A stretch of 10,581 nt of DNA from an uncultured Oscillospiraceae bacterium (GCA_900550095.1 URRG01000046.1:1-10581); one strand, 5' to 3'; shown: positions 1 through 6,370, numbered from the stretch's first letter. The notes: generated by a model not told the origin, from the letters alone. Numbers and translations: made by a program.

Positions 1-2
1 TG

Positions 3-950
3 ATTATAGGCTGGGGCAGCTCGCAGACAGGCTCTACCACCTTATGCGTCTACTCCGTGGAAGCGGAAAAGAAAAAAATGAAGGAGCTGAACCTGGATCA
101 GCCCTATTCCCAAATGGCAGTGGCGGATTTCGACGGGGACGGCTTCGACGAGATTTTCACCGCCAATGTAGCGCTGGGCGAGCAGCCGGCGCTTTCCAGC
201 CTGTTCCGGATCCGTTCGGGAGCCATCGAAATCATGGGAACGGCGCAGATGGATAAGACCGTCACCCGCTATATGAACATGCAGATAGGCCTTCTGAACG
301 AATTTCAGTACGGCGTAGTGCTGGACGGGGCGCGCAGCAACGCCGGGTATGTGACGGAGGTCGTCTACTGGAACCAGGAAGAGAGCGATCTGAAGGCTCC
401 CCTTTTGGATGAAAAGCACCAAACCGTCTCCTTTACTGTGAGAACCAACAGCGTCCTCAGCCGGGATGTAAACGGGGACAGCATCATAGAGCTCCCCATA
501 GCCACCATACTGCCGGGCTTTACGGCCCAAACCGCCGGGGAAACCTCCTATGTGACGGACTGGATGCGCTACGACGCCGCTGCCAACACGCTGGAACGCG
601 TTATGAGCACGGTGACGAACAGCATGGATGAATACTGGTTCCTGATCCCGGATATGTGGAAGGGCGCCATTACCACCGAATACACAGCGGACAGCCGTTC
701 CATGACCTTCTACCGGTGGGAGGAGGAAGATCCGCTGAAAAACCAAAAGGCCGGGAAGGGGAAGCCTTTGCTGCAGATCCGGGTATTTACGGAAAAACAG
801 TGGGCATCCGGAAAAGACGCCACCGGCTATTATGAGCTGGTGGACAACAACAGCCTGGTATATGCCGCCAGGAATCTTTCCCCTCAGGACGATCTTTCCA
901 TGAGCGACAGCGACGTGCGCAACAGCTTCCGTCTTGTGAAGCAGGAATGA
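3..950 (+). CDS. VCBS/FG-GAP-like repeat protein, 5'-truncated by window edge
   Basis: The reading frame is open from base 3 and runs into the window, so the N-terminus (including any signal peptide or lipobox) is not visible; the GTG at 57 is internal and not a convincing start. About 315 residues are seen. The motif DFDGDGFDE (bases 126-152) and a second DVNGDSIIEL (465-494) are calcium-loop motifs typical of VCBS/FG-GAP beta-propeller repeats, which are usually extracytoplasmic and mediate binding or structural roles. The remainder is rich in beta-type sequence and aromatic residues (YWNQEE, DEYWFLIPDMW, FYRWEEED). No catalytic motif is recognised. It lies 112 bases upstream of a response regulator, in the same direction, so an envelope-exposed partner of that two-component system is a reasonable inference, but the function is unknown. 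The coding assignment is firm; the family call rests on two short motifs. Confidence 0.8.
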   Translation: MIGWGSSQTGSTTLCVYSVEAEKKKMKELNLDQPYSQMAVADFDGDGFDEIFTANVALGEQPALSSLFRIRSGAIEIMGTAQMDKTVTRYMNMQIGLLNEFQYGVVLDGARSNAGYVTEVVYWNQEESDLKAPLLDEKHQTVSFTVRTNSVLSRDVNGDSIIELPIATILPGFTAQTAGETSYVTDWMRYDAAANTLERVMSTVTNSMDEYWFLIPDMWKGAITTEYTADSRSMTFYRWEEEDPLKNQKAGKGKPLLQIRVFTEKQWASGKDATGYYELVDNNSLVYAARNLSPQDDLSMSDSDVRNSFRLVKQE

Positions 951-1046
951 CGGCGCGGGAAGAAAGGCATATTTCCCGGGAAAACCGGTTCGAGCCCGGC
1001 CCTTGGCTGAAAACAGACGGCAGGGAGGGCCGGAAGGCAAGCACAT

Positions 1047-1054
1047 GAGAGGAG
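1047..1054 (+). promoter_or_regulatory. Ribosome binding site deciding the response regulator start
   Basis: GAGAGGAG ends 8 bases before the ATG at 1063. The alternative in-frame ATG at 1045 overlaps this site and has no good Shine-Dalgarno of its own, so 1063 is preferred. Confidence 0.65.
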
Positions 1055-1062
1055 TGGGACGT

Positions 1063-1767
1063 ATGAAAAAAATCCTGGTCGCGGAGGACGAGCAGGCCAT
1101 CCGCGAATTTGTGGTGATCAACCTGCGGCGGGCGGGATACGACACCTTTGAGGCCTCCAGCGGGGAGGAAGCCGTGGAGGTATACGAAAGAGAAAAGGGT
1201 GTGATCGACGTAGCCGTTCTGGATATCATGATGCCCGGAAGCATGGACGGCCTGGCCGTCTGCCGGTACCTGCGGGAAAAGAGCGGCTCTATCGGCATCA
1301 TCATGCTGACGGCCAAGACCCAGGAGATGGATAAGGTCAGCGGCCTGATGATGGGCGCCGACGACTACGTGACGAAGCCCTTCAGCCCCAGCGAGCTGGT
1401 GGCCCGTGTGGACGCGGTCTACCGCCGGGTGGCCCTGGCCCAGGTGCGCACGGAAAACGATTTTAAGGAGGAGCTCGCCGCAGGGGACTTCGTGCTGAAC
1501 CTCCGCAGCAGGACCCTTTTAAAGCGGGGGGCTCCCATCGAGCTGACCCAGGTAGAATTCCAGATCATGGAGTATTTCTTCTCCAATCCCGGCGCCGCTC
1601 TGGACCGGACGGATATCCTGAAGCACGTATGGGGCGAATCCTATTACGGGGAAGAAAAAATCGTGGATGTGAATATCCGCAGGCTGCGCATGAAAATAGA
1701 GGACGAGCCCAGCAATCCCCGGCACATCATCACCGTCTGGGGCCTGGGCTATAAATGGGAGGCTTGA
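1063..1767 (+). CDS. OmpR/PhoB-family response regulator
   Basis: Cytoplasmic DNA-binding transcription factor of 234 residues, full length for the family. The receiver domain (about 1-120) starts MKKILVAEDE, with acidic pocket residues E8/D9, phospho-acceptor D54 in VLDIMMP, T83 and K105 (VTKPF). The winged-helix DNA-binding domain (about 135-232) has LTQVEFQIMEYF, the VDVNIRRLRMKIE recognition helix and the terminal TVWGLGYKWEA. An extra serine sits in the usual PGMDG loop (PGSMDG, S60), a one-residue insertion after the phosphorylated aspartate. The cognate kinase is probably the gene at 2209, although 441 non-coding bases separate them instead of the usual overlap. The regulated genes are unknown. 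The family call is very secure; a specific name such as PhoP would be a guess. Confidence 0.96.
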   Translation: MKKILVAEDEQAIREFVVINLRRAGYDTFEASSGEEAVEVYEREKGVIDVAVLDIMMPGSMDGLAVCRYLREKSGSIGIIMLTAKTQEMDKVSGLMMGADDYVTKPFSPSELVARVDAVYRRVALAQVRTENDFKEELAAGDFVLNLRSRTLLKRGAPIELTQVEFQIMEYFFSNPGAALDRTDILKHVWGESYYGEEKIVDVNIRRLRMKIEDEPSNPRHIITVWGLGYKWEA

Positions 1768-1772
1768 CTCCC

Positions 1773-1868
1773 GAAAGACTGAAAGCCTGTGAGCCCGAGA
1801 GCCTAAGTTCATGAGAGTGTGGAAACCTGAAAACCTGGAAGCTTGAAAGCATGAAAATCCGAAACCTG
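1773..1868. repeat. Degenerate 8-base tandem repeat, about 12 units
   Basis: Starting six bases after the response regulator stop, the sequence divides without gaps into twelve 8-mers: GAAAGACT, GAAAGCCT, GTGAGCCC, GAGAGCCT, AAGTTCAT, GAGAGTGT, GGAAACCT, GAAAACCT, GGAAGCTT, GAAAGCAT, GAAAATCC, GAAACCTG. The rough consensus is GAAAGCCT. The units are imperfect, so this is an aged array. A related array lies at 6080-6135 in front of recA. The 8-base period is not a codon multiple, which argues against coding function. Confidence 0.8.
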
Positions 1869-1905
1869 CGGACGAAGGCGGCAGACATACAAAAGCCGCC
1901 GGAAA

Positions 1906-2003
1906 TTCAGCCGCTGGAAGGCACAATGAAAAGCCGGCGTCGTGCGATACGTTTCCGTCATATCCGCATAGCAAGGGTTCGACTCCCCCATACAGCGGCT
2001 GAA
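1906..2003 (+). other. Candidate structured RNA, cloverleaf-like, closed by 11-bp inverted repeat
   Basis: TTCAGCCGCTG (1906-1916) is perfectly complementary to CAGCGGCTGAA (1993-2003). Inside are three potential arms in tRNA-like order: a 3-bp GGC/GCC stem with a 10-base loop (1920-1935), a longer bulged hairpin (1943-1968, TGCGATACG against CGT..TATCCGCA), and GGG-TTCGACT-CCC (1975-1987), whose 7-base loop matches the T-loop consensus. The T-like stem is only 3 bp and the acceptor-like stem is too long for a tRNA, so it is not called a tRNA gene. Structure drawn by eye only. Confidence 0.4.
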
Positions 2004-2193
2004 CAGGCCGCAAAACGGCGTGTCCGCGGCGGCTTCCCGGCGAAAGAAGAAAAGCGGTGAAAGGGCGGGGCCGCGGGACGCGGTAAAGCGGAAAGACAGA
2101 AATACGGAGCAGCCAAGGCTGCAGCCCCCCTGCATCCGGCTCCGGCGCCTGCGGGCTGGGTACGGGGCGGGATATGGAAAAGCGCTCTCGAAA

Positions 2194-2199
2194 AGGAGG
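2194..2199 (+). promoter_or_regulatory. Strong ribosome binding site of the histidine kinase
   Basis: AAGGAGGTGAC around 2193-2203 is nearly perfectly complementary to the 16S rRNA 3' end. It sits 9 bases before the GTG at 2209 and 12 before the ATG at 2212, and supports a start there rather than at the ATG at 2263, which would remove the charged N-terminal leader. Confidence 0.8.
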
Positions 2200-2208
2200 T
2201 GACGGCCA

Positions 2209-3708
2209 GTGATGGAAGAGGATGAGATCCGAAGGGATTCGCCGGCGGAAGAGGACGGCGGCATGAATATGAACGGCATCGCCCGCAGGTGGCTTGTAAA
2301 CAGCCTAGGGATCATCCTCCTGATCCTGGTCGTGGTGGTGGTCGTCCTTTCCTTTGTGATCCGCGGCTCTATTTACAGCAGCATCCAGGCCACGCTGGAC
2401 GGCCGTTCCGGGGAGCTTACCAACGTGTTTTCCGATTATGGAAGAAGCTCCTCCTCCGAATTCAACACCGTGGCGCGCAATTATGTGGAGAACTTCACCG
2501 ATAAAGAGAAAATGGAGCTGATGGTTTTCAACTCCACGGGGAAAATCCTCATCACCTCCATGGGCTTCGCGCCGGACGACACCCAGCCTATGCCGGATTA
2601 CGAGGAGGCCCTTCAAAGCTCCGACAATTTCGGCAGCTGGGCGGGCCGCCTCACCAGCGGGGAAAAAGTGATGGCCGTGACCCGTGTCGTGCGCAACAAC
2701 ATGGGCAGCATAGTGGGCGCCGTCCGCTACGTAGTATCTCTGGAGCCGGCGGATCAGCAGGTGATGACGGTCATAGCCTTTCTCAGCTGCGTGGGAATCC
2801 TGATCATCCTGGTGATCATTATCTCCAGCTATTCCTTCATCCGCTCCATTTTGTCCCCCATCAAAAAGATCGGGGATATCGCCCGGCGTATCGCCCAGGG
2901 GGATTTTTCCGCCCGCATCGAAAAAAGCCGGGACGACGAAATCGGCGTTCTCTGCGACACCATCAACGAAATGGCGGTGGAGCTGGGCGCTTCGGAAAAG
3001 ATGAAAAACGACTTCATCTCCTCCGTCTCCCATGAGCTCCGCACACCCCTGACGGCCATAAAAGGCTGGGCTGAAACGCTCACCAACACTGCCGGGGAGG
3101 ATAAGGAGACCACGGACCGGGGCATGGGGGTCATCATCCGGGAAAGCGAGCGCCTTTCGGGCCTGGTGGAGGAGCTTCTGGATTTTTCCCGGATGCAGAA
3201 CGGCCGCATGACCCTGATCCTGGAAAAAATCGATATCCTCGCGGAGCTGGGCGAAGCCGTGTACATGTTCAGCGAAAGGGCCGCCTCCGAAGGAAAATTC
3301 CTTCTCTATGAGGAGCCGGAGATGCTCTCCCCCGTGATGGGCGACGTGAACCGCCTGCGGCAGGTGTTTGTCAATATCATTGACAACGCCCTGAAATATA
3401 CCGGCAAGGGCGGCACCATCAACGTCATCGCCCAGGAGGAAAACGGCGTGATCCGCATCATCATCAGCGATACGGGCTGCGGGATCCCCGCCGAGCACCT
3501 GCCTAACGTGAAAAAGAAATTTTATAAGGCGAATCAGACTGTCCGGGGCTCGGGCATAGGCCTGGCTCTGGCGGATGAAATAATGGCTCTCCATAAGGGG
3601 AGCCTGGAAATCGAAAGCCATGAAGGCATCGGCACGGCGGTGACGATCAGCATCCCGGCCATGCCCGCCGCTCCGGCGACGATGCCGGAGGAAGGAAAGG
3701 AACTGTGA
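2209..3708 (+). CDS. Membrane-bound sensor histidine kinase
   Basis: Phosphodonor of a two-component system, 499 residues counting from GTG 2209 (ATG 2212 is equally possible). Order of parts: cytoplasmic acidic leader (1-25), transmembrane segment 1 (about 30-51, a run of I/L/V), extracytoplasmic sensor region (about 52-185), transmembrane segment 2 (about 185-211), HAMP linker (about 212-264), and HisKA domain with phospho-histidine H275 in SSVSHELRTPLTAIKGW. The HATPase_c domain has N box N389/N393 (VNIIDNALKYT), G1 box DTGCGIP (421-427), F-box-like KKKFYKAN and G2 box GSGIGLALADEI (447-458). All catalytic motifs are intact. The tail after 483 is Ala/Pro/Met-rich. The sensor domain matches nothing I can name, so the signal is unknown. 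It very likely pairs with the regulator at 1063. Its stop overlaps the alternative GTG start of the next gene. Confidence 0.96.
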   Translation: MMEEDEIRRDSPAEEDGGMNMNGIARRWLVNSLGIILLILVVVVVVLSFVIRGSIYSSIQATLDGRSGELTNVFSDYGRSSSSEFNTVARNYVENFTDKEKMELMVFNSTGKILITSMGFAPDDTQPMPDYEEALQSSDNFGSWAGRLTSGEKVMAVTRVVRNNMGSIVGAVRYVVSLEPADQQVMTVIAFLSCVGILIILVIIISSYSFIRSILSPIKKIGDIARRIAQGDFSARIEKSRDDEIGVLCDTINEMAVELGASEKMKNDFISSVSHELRTPLTAIKGWAETLTNTAGEDKETTDRGMGVIIRESERLSGLVEELLDFSRMQNGRMTLILEKIDILAELGEAVYMFSERAASEGKFLLYEEPEMLSPVMGDVNRLRQVFVNIIDNALKYTGKGGTINVIAQEENGVIRIIISDTGCGIPAEHLPNVKKKFYKANQTVRGSGIGLALADEIMALHKGSLEIESHEGIGTAVTISIPAMPAAPATMPEEGKEL

Positions 3709-3710
3709 CC

Positions 3711-3746
3711 ATGCAGCACATGCAGCATATGCAGCAGATACAGCAG
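3711..3746 (+). repeat. 9-base tandem repeat, four units, at a gene start
   Basis: ATGCAGCAC, ATGCAGCAT, ATGCAGCAG and ATACAGCAG follow each other in frame, giving MQH MQH MQQ IQQ. Three units carry a usable ATG, so the true start of the DUF1385 protein within the array cannot be fixed from sequence. Confidence 0.85.
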
Positions 3747-4811
3747 GAATATACGCCCGCCGGGGAAGCTGCCCGGCCTCTGGAAGAGACGGCCTCCCCG
3801 GAGGCCGAAAAAGCGGCCTCAAAAAAGGACTTTGAGGATCCCAAAGTTCCCGCGGCCCGCACCAAACGGATCACCTCCATCGGCGGCCAGGCCCTGATGG
3901 AAGGGATTCTCATGCGGGGCCCGAAAAAAACCACGGTGGCCGTCCGCCTCCCTTCCGGGGAAATCGAGATCCAGGAAATGGAAAAAAGCTATCTGCGGGA
4001 TAAAAGCGCACTTTGGCGCATCCCCCTTCTGCGGGGGATCGGGGGCCTGGCGGATTCCCTCTCCGTGGGCTTCAAGGCCCTGAGCCTTTCGGCTGAAAAG
4101 GCCGAGCTGGGCGAGGAAGAGGAGGAGCCCTCCAAATTCGACCTGTGGATGGAAAAGCATTTTGGAGATAAAGTGACCCAGGCCGTCATGTGGGCGGCGG
4201 GCTTTTTGGGCGTGATTTTGGCAATCGCCCTGTTTTTCTTCCTCCCCACCCTTCTGTGGAACGGCGCGGTGCTTCTGGCGGGAGAAGGCGCGGCCCCTGC
4301 CCTTGCCGCATGGCGTTCCCTGGCGGAAGGCGTTATGCGTATCCTGATTTTTGTGCTCTACATCTTTTTCTGCTCCAAGGTCCCTTATATGCACCGGGTC
4401 TTCCAGTACCACGGGGCCGAACACAAAAGCATTTTCTGCTATGAAAACGGCGAGGAACTCACAGTGGAAAACGTGCGGAAATACCGCCGGTTCCACCCCC
4501 GCTGCGGGACGAGCTTCATGATCATCATGCTTCTTCTCGGCATCGTCATAGGCTTTTTCATCCCCTTTTCCAACCCCTTCCTGCGCACGGCGGTGAAGCT
4601 TCTCTGTATCCCCGCCGTAGTTGCTGTGGGGTATGAGCTCATCCGCGTCTGCGGAAAATACGAAAACTGGGTCACGCGCATCATTTCCGCCCCCGGCATG
4701 TGGATGCAGCATATCACCACCCAGGAGCCGGACGACAGCATGATCGAGGTGGCCATCGCCGCCCTGAAGGATGTGATCCCCGAAAACGGCGAGGATCTGA
4801 TCCGGCGCTGA
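3711..4811 (+). CDS. DUF1385 (YqhQ-type) membrane protein
   Basis: 366 residues from ATG 3711; GTG 3705, overlapping the kinase stop, is the alternative, and both are served by the purine-rich GGAGGAAGGAAAGG at 3687-3700. DUF1385 hallmarks are present: SIGGQALMEGILMRGP (56-71), WRIPLLRGIGGLADSL (102-117), YHGAEHKSIFCYE (233-245) and FHPRCGTSFM (261-270). Hydrophobic segments lie at about 161-182, 207-223, 268-286 and 293-310, so it is an integral membrane protein. The molecular function of the family is not established; in many Firmicutes it precedes prmC and prfA, as it precedes prmC here. The first 50 residues are a poorly conserved charged extension beginning with a Met-Gln-His repeat encoded by 9-base tandem units. 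The acidic run GEEEEEP (134-140) precedes the first membrane segment. Confidence 0.94.
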   Translation: MQHMQHMQQIQQEYTPAGEAARPLEETASPEAEKAASKKDFEDPKVPAARTKRITSIGGQALMEGILMRGPKKTTVAVRLPSGEIEIQEMEKSYLRDKSALWRIPLLRGIGGLADSLSVGFKALSLSAEKAELGEEEEEPSKFDLWMEKHFGDKVTQAVMWAAGFLGVILAIALFFFLPTLLWNGAVLLAGEGAAPALAAWRSLAEGVMRILIFVLYIFFCSKVPYMHRVFQYHGAEHKSIFCYENGEELTVENVRKYRRFHPRCGTSFMIIMLLLGIVIGFFIPFSNPFLRTAVKLLCIPAVVAVGYELIRVCGKYENWVTRIISAPGMWMQHITTQEPDDSMIEVAIAALKDVIPENGEDLIRR

Positions 4812-4909
4812 CGCCGTCCTCTTTAGCCGGATCCGTCCGGCCCAGCGGCCGATGGTTCGGTATTCCGGCGGGCGGGAAACAGCGAAATCCAGAGAAAGGC
4901 GGGAAGACC
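4812..4909 (+). other. 98-base gap before prmC
   Basis: No promoter or terminator is clear. The stretch near 4876-4899 (GAAACAGC, GAAATCCA, GAGAAAGG) faintly resembles the 8-mer repeat family seen elsewhere, but it is too short to call. Confidence 0.35.
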
Positions 4910-5914
4910 GTGAATTCATCCCGGGAAAAAAAGAGGGCGGAGAGCCCAGAAGCTGCAGAAGGCGGGGCGGAAACCAGCACCGGGGGCCGGGCGGGGTCAA
5001 ATCCCTCTCCCCCCCTATCTGGATCGCTTGCATATAAGCTCGCATATAAGCTTACATATAAAGAATTGTATCTCCTTGCCAAAAAGGAGCTTCAGAAGGC
5101 AGAGCTTGAAAGCCCTGCCTTCGACGCGTTGTGCCTCTTTGAAAAGGTATTCTCCATGGGCCGCCGGGAGTTGGCCCTCTACGGGGAGGAGATCCCATCC
5201 CAGGAAAAGGCGGAGGAGCTCCGTTCCCTTCTCTCGAAGCGGGCGGAACGGACGCCGCTCCAGTACCTTCTGGGGAGCTGGCCCTTTTACGGCATGGAGC
5301 TGAGGGTGGGCGAAGGCGTCCTGGTGCCCCGGGAAGAGACGGAGCTTCTTGTGGACGCGGCGGCGGAGAGGCTCCTGTTGCAGCGGGAAAAGGGGTATCT
5401 GCCGGAAACGCCGCAGATAGCCGACCTCTGCTCCGGGACGGGGGCGGTAGCCCTGGCCCTCAAGGGGGAATTTCCACAGTCTCGGATAACGGCGGTGGAA
5501 AAGTTTCCCGAAGCCTACGGGTATCTGCTGGAAAATATCCGCGCCACAGGCCGGGAGGTGATTCCCCTGCGGGCGGATATCCTCTCTTCGAAGACGGCGG
5601 AAGGATTTTCCGGGCTTTCAGCCTTGGTCTCCAATCCACCCTATGTGGAGGCCGGGGAAATCCCCCGGCTGCAGCCGGAAGTGCAAAAAGAGCCCCTTTC
5701 CGCCTTGGATGGCGGGAACGACGGGCTGCGCTTTTACCGGGCTATCGCGCGGCTGTGGATCCCCCGGCTTTTGCCTGGCGGAGTCTGCGCCGTGGAGATC
5801 GGGGAAAACCAGAGCGAAGCGGTTTCCGCCCTGTTTCAGCAAGCGGGGCTGCGGGAGATTTCCATCCTCAGGGATTTCAGCGGGCTGGACCGAGTGGTGG
5901 CCGGCTTTCGCTGA
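4910..5914 (+). CDS. prmC: Peptide chain release factor N5-glutamine methyltransferase
   Basis: PrmC uses S-adenosylmethionine to methylate the glutamine of the GGQ motif in release factors RF1/RF2, in the cytosol. From GTG 4910 the product is 334 residues, somewhat long. The conserved N-terminal helical domain begins around residue 48 (LTYKELYLLAKKEL), followed by PLQYLLGSWPFYGMEL (116-131), VPREETELLVD (139-149), SAM-binding DLCSGTGAVALAL (172-184) and the catalytic NPPY (242-245). All key motifs are present. No ATG lies between the upstream gene and residue 83, and the GTG at 4910 has only a weak ribosome binding site (GAAAGG at 4894-4899), so the start is uncertain. The roughly 40-residue N-terminal extension is low-complexity and unlike the family. 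prfA, the usual downstream partner and substrate gene, is absent; recA follows instead. Confidence 0.95.
   Translation: MNSSREKKRAESPEAAEGGAETSTGGRAGSNPSPPLSGSLAYKLAYKLTYKELYLLAKKELQKAELESPAFDALCLFEKVFSMGRRELALYGEEIPSQEKAEELRSLLSKRAERTPLQYLLGSWPFYGMELRVGEGVLVPREETELLVDAAAERLLLQREKGYLPETPQIADLCSGTGAVALALKGEFPQSRITAVEKFPEAYGYLLENIRATGREVIPLRADILSSKTAEGFSGLSALVSNPPYVEAGEIPRLQPEVQKEPLSALDGGNDGLRFYRAIARLWIPRLLPGGVCAVEIGENQSEAVSALFQQAGLREISILRDFSGLDRVVAGFR
5030..5065 (+). repeat. 12-base in-frame tandem repeat in prmC
   Basis: GCATATAAGCTC, GCATATAAGCTT and the diverged ACATATAAAGAA encode AYKL AYKL TYKE. The first two copies differ by one base, which suggests a fairly recent duplication at the edge of the conserved PrmC domain. 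Confidence 0.85.
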
Positions 5915-5925
5915 TACGGAAAATT

Positions 5926-5939
5926 CAAACACACGTTCG
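5926..5939 (+). promoter_or_regulatory. LexA (SOS/Cheo-type) operator of recA
   Basis: AAAC-ACAC-GTTC (5927-5938) matches the Gram-positive LexA consensus GAAC-N4-GTTC at seven of eight positions and keeps flanking C and G (CAAACACACGTTCG). It lies 19 bases upstream of the recA -35 element, a position suited to LexA repression and recA induction by DNA damage. Confidence 0.72.
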
Positions 5940-5958
5940 AATTTTTCAGGGAAATCTA

Positions 5959-5987
5959 TTGCTTTCAGGTGAGAAATCCGGTATAAT
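5959..5987 (+). promoter_or_regulatory. Sigma-A promoter of recA operon
   Basis: TTGCTT (5959-5964), exact 17-base spacer, TATAAT (5982-5987). The start of transcription is expected near 5994. It is the best promoter between prmC and recA and implies a recA leader of about 428 bases. Confidence 0.82.
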
Positions 5988-6079
5988 GTATGCATGGTTC
6001 CCCTCATGTAAAGAAAGGGCCGCGCGTATGCCGGACCGCGGCTGCAGACCGGATGCGCGGTGTTTGGTCTAGGATTTGC

Positions 6080-6135
6080 CGAAACACGGAAGCTTGGAAG
6101 CGTGAAAGAGCGAAAGCGCGGAAATACAGAAATGC
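6080..6135. repeat. Degenerate 8-base tandem repeat, about 7 units
   Basis: Units CGAAACAC, GGAAGCTT, GGAAGCGT, GAAAGAGC, GAAAGCGC, GGAAATAC and AGAAATGC run without gaps. GGAAGCTT is identical to a unit at 1837-1844. The last 18 bases (6118-6135) match 2088-2105 at 16 of 18 positions, so both leaders carry the same repeat family. Confidence 0.75.
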
Positions 6136-6216
6136 AACCTGTAAGCAGAGCGCACAGTTCCAGTTTCGCCGGAAGGGAACCCGGACCGTTTCAAGGGGGA
6201 AACAAAGGAAGTAACC

Positions 6217-6245
6217 GGAAAAAGGCTTCGGCTTTTCCGCCTTTT
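6217..6245 (+). terminator. Terminator-like/attenuator hairpins in recA leader
   Basis: Two alternative stems compete. GGAAAA (6217-6222) can pair with TTTTCC (6233-6238) around an inner GC-TTCG-GC. Alternatively AAAAGGC (6220-6226) pairs perfectly with GCCTTTT (6239-6245), ending in a short T run. Either could act as an intrinsic terminator of moderate strength; the T tract is short. Confidence 0.4.
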
Positions 6246-6370
6246 GTGCCGGCGGCAGGGAGAAGCCGTCTCGTTTCCCCTCGCGGAGGGCAGGCGCAGC
6301 GGCCCGCGGCTCTGCGGTTTCTGCAGCTTCTGCGGCGGGCTGGCCGAAGAGCGGTCAAAATCCGGAAAGC

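Larger units (their letters stand above)
1768..2208 (+). other. Non-coding gap between response regulator and kinase
   Basis: These 441 bases hold no convincing gene; the short open frames (for example 1851-2060 and 2020-2202) encode low-complexity basic peptides with no ribosome binding site. Contents in order: the 8-mer array (1773-1868), a hairpin GGCGGC/GCCGCC (1877-1882 with 1895-1900), a cloverleaf-like inverted repeat (1906-2003), a purine-rich stretch with another short run of 8-mer-like units (about 2084-2115), a GC-rich hairpin region with CAGCCC (2122-2127) facing GGGCTG (2153-2158), and the kinase ribosome binding site (2194-2199). No clear sigma-A promoter is visible, so it is probably transcribed from upstream. 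Confidence 0.7.

Noticed and set aside
972..983. 12-base palindrome TTTCCCGGGAAA upstream of the response regulator
   Set aside because: OmpR-family regulators normally bind direct repeats, no promoter is visible nearby, and such palindromes are expected by chance in GC-rich DNA.
42..1316. 424-residue minus-strand open frame at the left edge
   Set aside because: Opposes two well-supported + strand genes and shows no domain features.
1971..1989. GGGTTCGACTCCC as the T arm of a true tRNA or tmRNA
   Set aside because: The T-like stem is only 3 bp, the surrounding stems have the wrong lengths, there is no CCA end, and no tmRNA tag frame or 5' half is found upstream.
1851..2060. Small open frame in the regulator/kinase gap
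   Set aside because: It starts inside the 8-mer array, has no ribosome binding site, and the product is low-complexity basic sequence.
2020..2202. 60-residue Arg/Lys-rich open frame before the kinase
   Set aside because: Composition reflects GC-rich purine sequence; no good start signal.
2305..3822. 505-residue open frame on the minus strand across the kinase gene
   Set aside because: It is a mirror of a GC-rich coding region; the + strand frame has all kinase motifs, and the antisense product is His/Asp-rich with no recognisable domain.
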